From NCBI GenBank assembly GCA_002811675.1, contig PDIM01000038.1, positions 67,016-96,956 on the forward strand: DNA of 29,941 bases, read 5' to 3'. Position numbers and translations under genes: made by a program. The DNA comes from Ichthyosporea sp. XGB-2017a. Lineage: Eukaryota; Opisthokonta; Ichthyosporea. The notes beneath the pieces are model-generated. The model did not search any database and had not been told where the DNA came from. It was given only the letters and a program-made list of their open reading frames with translations. Positions 1 through 9,910 of this stretch are shown here, piece by piece. Position 1 is the stretch's first letter; the number at the start of each line of letters is the position of its first letter.

Positions 1-22
1 AAAAAAAAAAAAAAAAAAAAAA

Positions 23-57
<35 letters not shown>

Positions 58-1565
58 ACACCACCACAAAAAAAAAAACCAAAGTCTGTAAAAAATATCG
101 GAAAAATAACCAAAAAGTCACCCAAATCCAAATCTGATTTTTAACTTTTTTTCTGACAGAATTCTCTTTTTTTAAAAAAAAAAGGTTAGAATGGGCAATG
201 GGGCAATGTATGGAGGGGGCAATAGTTAAGCGAGTTTACCATGGAAATGTATGGACCTGTTCCGGTTTCTATGCACTCCAGAGTAGAGAAGCGGATTCTA
301 ATAATAAAACTCGACTGACGCGCATCGATTCCCCCCCCATACACTCCCATACTAATTGAGAAATACACAAAAAATTTATTTCACCACAAAATAATATTTT
401 TGATCGGTCCCAAAAAAGGGAAGCGCGAAAAATTATTTTAAATATCCCCTAAACCTTTATTAGGGTTAGGGGGAGTCACCCCTGATGAATTTATAGGGAA
501 ATTTTTCTATGGGCCTTGTATGGCCTGTCATAGATTATCTACCGTATCCCCCTGTTTCTATAGGATTCCCCATACTTAACACATTACTATGGTTTTAGAC
601 ACTTGATTTTGTTTTCATACAATTTTCATACAAAACCACTCCGTTTACCTACCGATGCCGTAAGTTAAAATACTCGGGGTTTGGATACAGGGCTCTCTCT
701 GGCTGAGTTTGTATGGGATTTTCGCTATTTGACACACAAAGTCCTTATCTATGGGACTCTCTATAGTTAAGAGATGCTTAAAATCTCCCATTAGAACCTA
801 ACTGCTATGCATAACCCCTTTTGTGTCTGCTGAAATTTCTATCATGGAAAATGACGTCGACGCTAGTCTTGCTAGTGTATGCAGGTTGAAAAAAAAAACA
901 AAAACAAACAAGTCTTTTTTATTTAGAACAATTATAGAAGCCCTTATAAAAGACAAAACAAGAGAAATTTCATTGTTAAATTTTTTTGGACTGTTTCCCG
1001 CCAAAACTGAAAGTTTACAAATTGGACTTAAAACACAAACCAAAAAAGGGGTTCCCTTTCAAAGTTCTTTTATTATTTTTCGACTTTGGTCTTGCTGTTT
1101 CAATGTTTGAAACGCTAATAGTGAGTGCTCAAGCTCGAGAGATGCTAGTATAAATAATTGACCAAATTAACTAGTCCTGCATGCCCTTTTTCAGACGGGA
1201 TACATACAAGAAAAGCCAATGGGTTTCTTGTTCCTGTCCTTGGTTAAGTGACTATTGGAGATACTGCTACTAGTGGTTGGTTGCTGGCAGAATCCACAAA
1301 GGCCTTTTGTTTGCTTTTTCATCACACTATTTCCACTTTTCAACAGATTCTTCTGATAGAAAGAGAAATACTTTTCCCCAAATTCACCAATGTACAAAAA
1401 TGAAAGTTCCAGAGCTAATTTTCACTGGCAACTTTATCCCACTCTCTGAATTGGGCAAAGCCGAGCAGCCTGTCGGCCTTAACATTCCGCAATTTATGCA
1501 TTGAATTAAAAGAATGTACGTGCGAGCAAAATGCACACTCAATCCCCAAACTCCCCTATTTCAGT
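1..1565. other. Gene-free flank beyond the 3' end of pelota
   Basis: This stretch opens with about 56 bases of nearly pure A, followed by AT-rich DNA with scattered short GC-rich blocks. It has many stop codons in all frames. The longest frames (about 60 to 95 codons) mostly lack an ATG start or a recognisable domain. Short TATGG/CCATA words recur between about 200 and 760. A stem-loop at 446-473 is listed separately. The right part should hold the pelota 3' UTR. I see no RNA gene or mobile-element signature. Confidence 0.6.
446..473. repeat. Stem-loop containing two TTAGGG units
   Basis: CCCCTAAACC at 446-455 can pair with GGTTAGGGG ending at 472: seven base pairs, one mismatch, then two more pairs, around a seven-base loop. 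The right arm is part of a TTAGGGTTAGGG dimer (460-471). Two telomere-type units are too few to call an interstitial telomeric repeat. Confidence 0.4.
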
Positions 1566-3188
1566 CTAGTCAGAATCGCTATCTGTTTCCATTACTTCGT
1601 CTTCTATTTCGGGTAGAGGAAATCTCAATATGGCAGCAACTCCTGACAGCTGGGTAAGTTCTAAAGATGTGAAACACCCACATAAAAAAATAAAGCAGTC
1701 GTTAGAGCCAACGAATACATAAAGCCAAATTTAAATATGCTAGCTTGGGCTCTTTGGCCCAATACTTACGTTCGCCTGAGACATGGAGGCTGGAAAATAT
1801 GTACACATTTCCTCTGTTATTTTTCACTTCTTCCACGAGCTTCACATATTTTTTTCTCGTTTCAATATCATTTGATCTAAACAAAGCATCTGTGATCAAC
1901 AAGCTATCAATGGCCAACTTGTCATTAGCTGCCTCGACATGGTTGTACCCATAAAATGCTCTATCGGGTTCACTGCTCAAAATCTGAAAAAATTGTTGAA
2001 GAACTTTGGTATCAGCCGCCTAAAGTAAGAAAAGTTATTATCTAATGTCAGCAACAGCAGCTTTTCATTTTGAAAACAAAAAAAAAATGCAATCCAAAAT
2101 AAATGATTCAACTTACAGCTTTGGTGTCTTGAAGACGAGTGGTTAATGAGGGATCACTAAGAACTTCTTTGAGAGAGTATTTGTGACCTGAAGAGGAATG
2201 ACACAAAATGAACTTTGCTTTGTTATCTAACAAGGCCTTGGTTTGGCTTCTAACAGCGTAAGACACTAAATATTCATGAAACTGGTCCTTTAGAAATCCG
2301 GGGCTTGCCAAAATGACAGCTTTCACAATATCAAAATCAATATGTTGCAAAATCGCTCTCACAATGTACTCGAAAAACTTGGTAAGACCCTTTTCATGTT
2401 GAGTGGACCCCTTTCGCTTACGTGGAACACTCACTTCAATCTTTGCTTTAACATGAGTCATATGACCGGTTATTAAGCATATATTTGCTAGCCCTGAATA
2501 AAAGACAATACCACACACACAGGAAAAACAAAATATTACAAACATCAATAAAAGTTGCACGGTCTACGCGTCTCGCTTCAATAAATCCTAACCTTCTTGC
2601 ATTACAACAGCAGCAACATCGGCCGTCTTTGATGGATTGGTAGCGATTTCCACTCTATCTAATGAAATAATGTCCCATTCGTCCTTTATCACGGTGAATT
2701 TTCGATTAAGTTCCAAATCAACTGTATGATAGGCCCCCATCTAGATGAGAAAAAACCAACATTAACATCACTTTCGTTGAAGTATACAATATGCCGTCCC
2801 TAATATTACCTTGATAAATTGGTTTTCCTCACGATTTCTTCCATTAATCCTCATTTTGCAATGGTCTTGATCAAACTCAATCTGCTCAACTTCGATAGTC
2901 ACCGTTGTCCTTACTCTGCTACTATCGGTCGAGCCCGTCGCGCTCTCTGATTGTACACGTCTACACTCACAACAGAATACCATACCATACATAAGTAAAG
3001 GATCCACTATGTCACCATACTCTGCTTTCGACAAAACATCTAATTCACTATTACCTTATTGTAGTTGTTCGTAGACAATCCCCCTTCGCAATCAAGTTAT
3101 AAGTATGCCACATATCCTCCGCCTGTTCGGGAAGAAGCGTAATTGAGCCCTTCAGCTCACGATCCAGCTGCTTTCCCAATAACTTCAT
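1566..3188 (-). CDS. PELO: Pelota / Dom34, ribosome-rescue factor
   Basis: Pelota is an eRF1 paralogue that, with Hbs1, enters the empty A site of stalled ribosomes and splits them in no-go and non-stop decay. Six exons, read on the minus strand: 3188-3055, 2960-2810, 2740-2593, 2493-2117, 2019-1770 and 1660-1566. All junctions are GT-AG and the joined frame gives 384 residues, close to the usual metazoan length of about 385. The start MKLLGKQLDRELKGS and the blocks EDMWHTYNL, SSGHKYSLKE, EPDRAFYG and IFSSLHVSGE follow the family order: Sm-like N-terminal domain, then the two eRF1-like domains. PRKRKG (exon 4) is the family's basic patch. As expected for Dom34, no GGQ hydrolysis motif is seen. 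The acidic tail (EIEDEVMETDSDSD) is typical. Introns are 69 to 109 nt; the third has a less usual GTTAGG donor. A (TC)n tract lies about 225 bp upstream of the start. Confidence 0.97.
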
Positions 3189-3412
3189 ATCTTTTTTACA
3201 CTAAACTGAAATTTAAATACACAAATCCCAATCTAACAGAGCCGCTCTTCAAATCAGGCTTTTCCAAATTGACTAATATATAAGATATACCCAATACATA
3301 AACCCCCTTTTCACTTAGAAACACAAAAACAAAATCAAAAATCTCAATCTTAATCTTAATCCCCCTTTTTGAACTTCTTCTCCCGAAACACAATCCACTC
3401 CTCTTTCTTTAC

Positions 3413-3548
<136 letters not shown>

Positions 3549-3935
3549 AACTCGCTCTCCCGCTCTTGCTCGATCTCCAAATTTAAAAAAAACCAAAAAT
3601 AAAAATAAAAAACAAACTGAAAAATAAAAAAACAACAACAACAAAAACGCCCCCACGAAAAAAAAAGAAAAGTTTTCTTTTTCTTTTTGGAATTATTTGT
3701 TGGAATGTTGAATTTTTATTCATTGTTTTTTCTTTGGTGTCTGTGTTGTACTGCAGTGTGTGTGTTGGATTGGTTTGCACTCTTTTGCTTGCATTCCTAC
3801 TTGTGTAACTCGCTGTCTTGTTCAGCTGGGTGTCCTTGCTGGGATGCTTACTTTTGTACTTGGGAAAGGTTTTTCTATGAATTTATGGATTTGGAATCCA
3901 CGAAAACTTCGGAACTATTTTAAGTGGACCCAGTT

Positions 3936-4037
3936 ATGGCCTCAACGGCCTTGTCTGGCGTCACCATTGTAAACCCCGAACAAGAAAAAATGCTCCCCAT
4001 GAGCACGTTTCAAAGGAAAGCAATGAAGGATAAGTGA
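3936..4037 (+). CDS. Short ORF, possible first exon of an unsolved gene
   Basis: ATG-started frame of 33 codons (MASTALSGVTIVNPEQEK...), preceded by T-rich DNA on its own strand as seen before other genes here. A GTGAGG donor-like site overlaps its stop (4034), and a much better donor GTAAGT lies at 4061. Both can pair with a strong acceptor ending at 4118 (TCTTCCTCAG). Using 4034 the frame continues about 27 codons before a TGA. I do not recognise the protein and could not link it convincingly to later exons. It may be a real first exon, a 5' leader or spurious. Confidence 0.25.
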   Translation: MASTALSGVTIVNPEQEKMLPMSTFQRKAMKDK

Positions 4038-4060
4038 GGGAATATCAGTTGACCAAAATG

Positions 4061-4118
4061 GTAAGTACTTGTCTATTCGCGTGCTTAACTATTTTCGTCT
4101 AAAAAGTCTCTTCCTCAG
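4061..4118 (+). other. Candidate 58-nt intron of an unassigned transcript
   Basis: GTAAGTACTT at the left and TCTTCCTCAG at the right match donor and acceptor consensus better than several verified introns in this window, and CTTAAC at about 4084 could serve as branch point. No solved gene covers it. It suggests a plus-strand spliced transcript divergent from pelota. Confidence 0.35.
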
Positions 4119-5094
4119 AAACGTGGCCAGTATTTGGTCTTTATTTAGCATCATACGACAATTTCTTTTTCGTCGAAAAGAGCAACCCGATATTTTCCTA
4201 TGAAAAAACAAAATGATAAAATCTCCTTCTATTAGTCAAAGAACACAATTTGTTTCACGGGGCTGAAGCAAAAGGGCATTAAGGCAATGTAATGGCTCGC
4301 GCATTGCAAGACAAACAAAAATCGATTTAAAATTCCTGAACAAGAACTGGAAGAAACGTGCTATTCAAAAAACAAGTTTCCTGGCCGCCCCGACCGCATT
4401 GTTTCGGTGTCATAGATCCTTTTGCAGCATGTTAGCAAGTACAGTTGCGACATGGGCAATGCAAAGGAGTCTGTGACCAGGATCTTGACCATTCAGGAAG
4501 AACCAATTTTGATAAACGTTTTCCTTTATACACCAAAATAAAAAACAAAAAAAGCTAAACAGTGTTCTATTGCGCCATTAAAATATTCGATATTTCATGT
4601 ATACGTCCATTAATTTACCTTCCGGAACAGTGAATGATCTATTGGCCGAGCTGGAATTGGTTCTTCGAAAATATTATACTGCAAAGGATGTCAACACTTC
4701 CGAGTCAGGTGATGAGTTTCGCTAAATTAAAGGGGCGACAATCAGTATACATTCATGGTGAATGAATAGCTTTTGAAAGGCTCTTTCATCTTCCCAAGAT
4801 CGCGTGCTTACGATATTTTTAACCTGCCAACTGCACTCAAAAAAACTGTTCATTTTCATACATTTACAATGGGAAAAGTGACTTCCTTGAGCCTCTTACC
4901 CCATATGCTGGGTGCAGTTTCCCCTTCTTTATAGACCCTTTGAAATCAACCAATCTTACACAATATCAATTTTCAATGGCCCTAATAGTCTTCTACTAAT
5001 GCTATTATACGACTGTGTGAAAAGGGGTCATGAAGGTCATGTTGAGGCTTGGTGGACGGCAAATAATATGATATAATTGATAATTCGCTTGCAG
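4119..5094. other. Unassigned stretch with scattered short open frames
   Basis: Several plus-strand frames of 30 to 65 codons have coding-like composition but no complete ATG-to-stop gene. One runs from 4428, after a good TTTTGCAG acceptor, to about 4542. Another is an ATG-started frame of 42 codons at 4597-4725 (MYTSINLPSGTVNDLLAELE...). I could not join them in a consistent phase. This may be a small multi-exon gene, a decayed one, or noise. Confidence 0.25.
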
Positions 5095-5241
5095 CAGACC
5101 GTCGGCAGCCTGCAGCGCGAGCGAGCTCTTGAAGATCTAGTGGACGTACGTCCCGTCAAAAAGCTGGCAAAGCTGCAGAGAGTTAAGATCTCCGCGTTGC
5201 CCGTTACTAAGACGAACGTCAACAGGCAGTTGCTGTGTTAG
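5095..5241 (+). CDS. Possible last exon of an unsolved plus-strand gene
   Basis: An open frame of 48 codons follows a CTTGCAG acceptor and ends at TAG, 130 bp before the ATPase TATA box. The translation (QTVGSLQRERALEDLVDVRP...) is hydrophilic with helix-like heptads and is clearly more GC-rich than its flanks, which suggests selection on protein. It has no ATG of its own, so it would need upstream exons. I do not recognise it. Confidence 0.25.
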   Translation, partial: QTVGSLQRERALEDLVDVRPVKKLAKLQRVKISALPVTKTNVNRQLLC

Positions 5242-5370
5242 TGAACGGAACAATACGTGTTCGAGAATGGAGAAACTGAATTAACAAGCGACAAATATAG
5301 AAAACGCGTAAATGACTTGCGAAATTCCTAAAAGCTAAGGAGCAGCTGACTGCGGAGGTGTCTTGAAGAG

Positions 5371-5378
5371 TATAAAAG
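5371..5378 (+). promoter_or_regulatory. TATA box of the ATPase gene
   Basis: TATAAAAG is followed by purine-rich DNA and lies 155 bp upstream of the first ATG of the ATPase. Transcription would be expected to start near 5400, giving a leader of about 125 nt. An E-box-like CAGCTG lies just upstream at about 5343. An ATG at 5385 probably falls upstream of the start site. Confidence 0.6.
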
Positions 5379-5525
5379 AGAGAGATGGCTACTCTTTGGG
5401 AGTTGTTTATGCTAATGTTGTTTTGCTACTAATTGAGATTGGCAAGTTTGTGTTGTGTTTGATATAAGATCTTGATTTCAAACTTAATATATCTTTTTTT
5501 ATTTATAATTGTCGGCCAATCAATA

Positions 5526-8500
5526 ATGTCTTCAAAAAGGATTCAAGATTTGAGTGGGGAAGCTTCCGGTTCCCAAAATGGCGTAAATAATAGTACGGCT
5601 CAGCATCAGTTGACTGTTGGAAGTTTGAACCAGTTAACTACTGGAAGCACCACCAGTGCCTGTGTGCCTGTATACGTTGAAAAGCAGGAAAATTATTGGC
5701 AAAATGTTTTTGACAAGCAGAACCAGACTGGTAAGCCCAAGTCCAAAGAAGCTGAAATTACAATTGAGCCTCGTATCAGCGAAAGCTCTTCGTCCAGCAA
5801 GCTTGAGGATATCGAAACTCACAAGTGGAGTGAAAGTTACCTAATGGCTTACTTCGGCTTGGAAGATTTCAACAATGGTCTGAGCCCTGAAATAGCTGAA
5901 GCTCGTTTCATTGAGTGTGGTCCTAATCAAATCACACCCAAAAAGGAACAGCATTGGCTTGTTCATTTTTTGAAATGCCAAATAGCTGGATTTTCACCTC
6001 TTTTGTTATCTGCTGCTGTGCTGATTGAAATTGCTTATGTGCTCAGCTACAACGATACCCATAGCCTGAAACCTTTGGATAACCTCTATCTTGGTTTGGT
6101 CCTCGTTTTTGTTTCTGTGTTTCAAGGAACTTGTCTTTTTATTCAGGAGGTGAAGTCCGCCAATGTTACCAAGGCCATCTTAAACATGATGCCTCCCGCA
6201 GCAACTGTTATTAGAGGTGGTAAGCAGAAAAAACTTGAGGCTAAATACCTTGTTGGAGGAGATGTTGTTCTTCTAAGCCAAGGAGACCGTGTACCTGCCG
6301 ATTTGCGTGTGATTGTATCCAAAAGCTGCAAAGTTGACAACTCAGCACTAACCGGGGAGAGTGATCCTCAACATTTGCTGACGACAATGACTAGCGAGAA
6401 TCCATTGGAAACTCACAATTTGGCATTTAATGGGACCATGGTTATGGAAGGTTCAGCCATTGGTGTTGTTGTCGCATGTGGTGATAAAACTGTTGTTGGA
6501 AAGATTGCGAGAATGGTGGATGACATGAATGATGAAGGTTCTCCTCTTTCTAAGGATCTTACAGAGACTGCTCATAAAATAGCTCTCACCGCATGTGTTC
6601 TTGGTGTTCTTCTCCTTATTGCCAATGTCATTCAAGGATACATTGAAGGTAACATGAACTGGACCAATGCGATTGTTCTGATGTGCTCCTATATTGTTGC
6701 CATTATTCCCGAGGGTCTTCCTATTGCGAATAGCACTATGCTTTCTATTATTTGCAAGAAAATGGCAGACAAGAATGTTCTAGTGAAGAGTATGCCCTCT
6801 GTTGAAACACTAGGGTGCACGACAGTTCTATGCTCGGACAAAACTGGTACACTTACACAGAATAAGATGTCCGTTCACTCATTATATGCCGATGGAATAA
6901 TTCTTGACCATCATCAAGTTACTCCGCAGAACAAAGTGGTTGAAATGATTGTTAAGATTTCACTCCTGTGTAACAAGGCTGTATATTCAAAAAACACTCT
7001 TCGAACTGTAACTGGAGATGCAACTGAAACTGCTTTGTTAGCTTTTGGAGAGAAAAATCTGTCATCTGTGCTCGGTGTTACAGGCATGGATAGTGATAGC
7101 TATCGGGAACAAAACGTAAAGCTTGCTGAAATTCCTTTCAACTCCAAAAACAAATATCAGGTTTCTGTTCATGATATGGATGGGCATAACAATATCCTTA
7201 TGAAAGGAGCTCCTGAGAGAATCCTTGACCGTTGCACTTCTCTCATGACAAGCTCTGGGGAGGAAATTTCTCTGACACCAGAAGATCGCAATCTTATTAA
7301 TGAAAACTGCGCATTGCTGGCTGCTCGTGGCCAACGGGTTCTTGGTTGTGCCTACTATCGCGATAGTGTCTCTGGAGCTAGACAATTTACAACTGTTCCC
7401 GAACCAAACTTCCAGACCCAGAGCATGTGCTTTGTTGGACTGATGGCCCTGATTGACCCCCCTCGTGAAGATGTACCTAATGCTGTCAATGTAGCTCGAG
7501 GTGCCGGTATAAAGATCTCTATGGTCACAGGTGACCATCCTTTGACCGCCTTCGCTATTGCGAAAGAAGTGAATATTGTGACTTGCAGAGATGAAAGACC
7601 CAACTTGTACAAGTGCTCAGAACGCTCTGAGCGCGCACATGTATTAAAAGCTTTTGACCATGTTGTTGTCACTGGTGAAGAACTATCAAACTTTCAGGAG
7701 GCTGATTGGGAATTTGTTCTCAATTTTCCCGAAATCGTATTCGCAAGAACTTCGCCTGCTCAGAAAATGGCAATTGTTACCGAATTTCAAGCCAAGGATA
7801 ATGTCGTTGCCGTTACCGGTGATGGTGTCAATGACTCCCCCGCCTTGAAGAAAGCCGATATTGGAATTGCAATGGGTATTACCGGAAGTGACGTTGCCAA
7901 AGAAACTGCGGATGTTATTCTGATGGATGACAACTTCTCCTCCATTGTTGATGGCATAGAGCAAGGCAGGGCTATTTTCGAAAACATGAGAAAAGCCTTT
8001 GCGTACATGATGGGTGGGAATGGAGTTGAATTTTTGCCACCTGTAATCACTATGATCATCGGTATTCCCCAAGCTCTATCTACTTTCTTGATGATTGTTA
8101 TCTGCTGTATGACTGACATGGGCCCCACTTTAAGTCTTGCTTGGCAGAGCCCTGATGGGCACGTGATGAATCAAAAGCCTCGTAATATCAAAACTGAACG
8201 TCTGTTTCAGTGGCCTGTCATGTACTATGCATGGACCGTTTGGGGATTGATTGTCGGAACGGGGGGAGGCTATTTTGCTTTCTTTATGGTCATGGATCGC
8301 TATGGATTTTCTGCTCATGATTTGATGTGGTGCAGCACTGATTTTGCGGACGACTCAATTGGTGCAACGGAATACGCCAAAAAATATATAACTAGAAGCG
8401 ATGCTCAAGACTTTGACTACAGCTTTGATATGCGTTCTGAAGCTGTGAATACTGCACAAACTGCATACTTTGTCGCTGCTGTTGGGATGCAAATCTTTAA

Positions 8501-8798
8501 TATCTTTGCTAAAAAGAACAGAATGGAATCTCAATTCAAAAATATTTTTGCTAAGATTACTGGAAAGATTAAGTTCAACTGGGCTACCTGGGTTGGTATT
8601 TTCGCAGAAATTTGTGTTGTTATGTTTATGGTGTACTGCCCATTCATCAACTCTGGCTTGAGTACAGGTCCTCTCAAAATCCAAGATTTCTGGTATGGCG
8701 TCCCTGCAGGTTTTATTTTGCTTTGTGGTGAAGAAACCAAAAAATACTATATGAGAAAGAACCCAAATGGCAAAGTAGCAAAATACACTTACCCGTAG
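5526..8798 (+). CDS. Type IIC P-type ATPase (Na,K-ATPase family alpha subunit), divergent
   Basis: Intronless, 1090 residues. The upstream in-frame extension has no ATG, so the start is MSSKRIQDLS. P-type ATPase motifs in order: actuator LTGES (276-279), M4 PEGLP (395-399), phosphorylation motif CSDKTGTLT with Asp at 438, nucleotide domain KGAPERIL, then MVTGDHPLTA and TGDGVNDSPALKKADIG in the P domain. M5-M6 aligns to Na,K-ATPase without gaps. The blocks CKVDNSALTGES, PFNSKNKYQVS, SLAWQSPD and KPRNIKTERLF place it in group IIC (Na,K/H,K), plasma membrane. Several ion ligands differ: the positions equivalent to S775, D804 and D926 are Gly, Cys (860) and Asn (992), while those equivalent to N776, E779 (835), D808 (864) and Q923 are kept. 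M4 reads PEGLP, as in Ca pumps, instead of PEGLL. The C-terminus is YTYP rather than ETYY. Substrate is therefore uncertain: Na+, H+ or another cation. Confidence 0.95.
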   Translation: MSSKRIQDLSGEASGSQNGVNNSTAQHQLTVGSLNQLTTGSTTSACVPVYVEKQENYWQNVFDKQNQTGKPKSKEAEITIEPRISESSSSSKLEDIETHKWSESYLMAYFGLEDFNNGLSPEIAEARFIECGPNQITPKKEQHWLVHFLKCQIAGFSPLLLSAAVLIEIAYVLSYNDTHSLKPLDNLYLGLVLVFVSVFQGTCLFIQEVKSANVTKAILNMMPPAATVIRGGKQKKLEAKYLVGGDVVLLSQGDRVPADLRVIVSKSCKVDNSALTGESDPQHLLTTMTSENPLETHNLAFNGTMVMEGSAIGVVVACGDKTVVGKIARMVDDMNDEGSPLSKDLTETAHKIALTACVLGVLLLIANVIQGYIEGNMNWTNAIVLMCSYIVAIIPEGLPIANSTMLSIICKKMADKNVLVKSMPSVETLGCTTVLCSDKTGTLTQNKMSVHSLYADGIILDHHQVTPQNKVVEMIVKISLLCNKAVYSKNTLRTVTGDATETALLAFGEKNLSSVLGVTGMDSDSYREQNVKLAEIPFNSKNKYQVSVHDMDGHNNILMKGAPERILDRCTSLMTSSGEEISLTPEDRNLINENCALLAARGQRVLGCAYYRDSVSGARQFTTVPEPNFQTQSMCFVGLMALIDPPREDVPNAVNVARGAGIKISMVTGDHPLTAFAIAKEVNIVTCRDERPNLYKCSERSERAHVLKAFDHVVVTGEELSNFQEADWEFVLNFPEIVFARTSPAQKMAIVTEFQAKDNVVAVTGDGVNDSPALKKADIGIAMGITGSDVAKETADVILMDDNFSSIVDGIEQGRAIFENMRKAFAYMMGGNGVEFLPPVITMIIGIPQALSTFLMIVICCMTDMGPTLSLAWQSPDGHVMNQKPRNIKTERLFQWPVMYYAWTVWGLIVGTGGGYFAFFMVMDRYGFSAHDLMWCSTDFADDSIGATEYAKKYITRSDAQDFDYSFDMRSEAVNTAQTAYFVAAVGMQIFNIFAKKNRMESQFKNIFAKITGKIKFNWATWVGIFAEICVVMFMVYCPFINSGLSTGPLKIQDFWYGVPAGFILLCGEETKKYYMRKNPNGKVAKYTYP

Positions 8799-8847
8799 AA
8801 GAATATGCATCCTATAATTTAACATTGTACTTTTATTTAAATCGTAG

Positions 8848-8853
8848 AATAAA
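8848..8853 (+). terminator. Poly(A) signal of the ATPase gene
   Basis: AATAAA 50 bp after the ATPase stop codon, the expected place for a cleavage signal in this compact genome. Confidence 0.6.
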
Positions 8854-9337
8854 CTTTGCACTGTAACAAGCAATATCATTTTCGTTGTTTACGTCTTATA
8901 TCTCGGGTCTTTTTACTCAATCATACAGGGTTCTTATTCTCCCTTTGCTACATAGTTACTGTTCTATTGCCCATTGCAGACTATGGTGAAAGCAAAATAT
9001 ACGTTCGGACACGCAAATTTCATGTTAGAGGTACACCAGTTTAAATATGGCTTTACTTTATTAACATTAACACAGATTAAAATTATCAAAGGGTACAGAA
9101 CAGTAAGTTCCTATAACGCAGTTTCAAAGTTTAAAAGAATCGGAGGGAAATGGTTGGTGCAATAGAAACGTAAGGATGTTCTAAACCTTTTAAACCGCAA
9201 TCAAATTCCCCATCCATGTCATGATAAAACTGGGTACTATGGTTGGCAGTAGTGGTACAAGTTAAGATGAAATAGACAATACGAGTAGAAGAAGTAAATG
9301 AGTAAACTGAAATGGAGGATAAAAGCTAACGGCAAGA
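8854..9337. other. Convergent intergenic region
   Basis: DNA between the ATPase and the minus-strand four-helix gene. No ATG-started frame of interest. TTTATT at 9057-9062 would be an AATAAA signal on the minus strand, about 280 bp past the stop of the four-helix gene. Nothing else recognised. Confidence 0.5.
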
Positions 9338-9910
9338 TTACAGTTCCTCATACAGTTTAGTCGAACGGTTCTCCTTGGTCTTTTCACAAACTTGCTCCTT
9401 GTCCTTTTTAACAGCCAGCGCATAAGTGAAAAGACAATCAAACAGTGCAATAAAACACCCGGCAATAACAACGTACATGGTCCAGCCAACTTGAAAGGTG
9501 GAACCGTAGTCATAAGAATAAGGATCCTGCGACGGGTAGATAATCAATACAACGCCAAGAAGGATAAATTCCAACAGCGAAAAAAACCCTGAAATTTGAC
9601 CAAGCTTTTGACCAAAGCCAGCCATCTTCAACGCATCCAATACAATACCCATTCCACCAAAGTAAATGGAAATCATAATCAAAGTAATAAGGAGCTTTTG
9701 TGTACTATTGATCATGTACCAGGTTGGGACAGGGTCACATTTATCAAAATCATAACCGTAAGGAAGGGCCGAAGGCTTGATTTCACTTGGGTAATGAAAG
9801 TCACAGTTGTTTCCGATTCCTGCATGGTATCCTTCGGGCCCGGTTGTCCAGTAAGCAAAAACAAGTCCAACAATGGCAGTACTGGTTGTAAGAACTTGAG
9901 AAAGAATCAT
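9338..9910 (-). CDS. Four-transmembrane protein, claudin/PMP22-like topology
   Basis: Intronless, 190 residues. Hydrophobic segments at about 7-22, 73-94, 103-125 and 142-167 give four helices with both ends cytoplasmic. The first outer loop (about 23-70) holds two cysteines, C36 and C58, that could form a disulfide, and an N-glycosylation sequon NST at 68-70. The tail from 168 is short and highly charged, ending in EEL, which might bind a type III PDZ domain. Topology and the loop cysteine pair resemble the PMP22/EMP/claudin superfamily, but the diagnostic GLW-C-C spacing is absent, so this is a fold-level guess. It may equally be a lineage-specific tetraspan. It diverges from the acidic membrane-protein gene across a 2.4 kb spacer. 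A T-rich stretch directly precedes the start on its sense strand. Confidence 0.8.
   Translation of the reverse strand: MILSQVLTTSTAIVGLVFAYWTTGPEGYHAGIGNNCDFHYPSEIKPSALPYGYDFDKCDPVPTWYMINSTQKLLITLIMISIYFGGMGIVLDALKMAGFGQKLGQISGFFSLLEFILLGVVLIIYPSQDPYSYDYGSTFQVGWTMYVVIAGCFIALFDCLFTYALAVKKDKEQVCEKTKENRSTKLYEEL

Noticed and set aside
844-1110. Possible small protein starting MENDVDASLA
   Set aside because: No recognisable domain, a long Lys/Thr run from low-complexity DNA, and an overlapping open frame on the other strand.
5472-5525. Hydrophobic N-terminal extension of the ATPase resembling a signal peptide
   Set aside because: The extension begins at TTG, has no ATG, and group IIC ATPases have no signal peptide. 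The first ATG at 5526 is the natural start.
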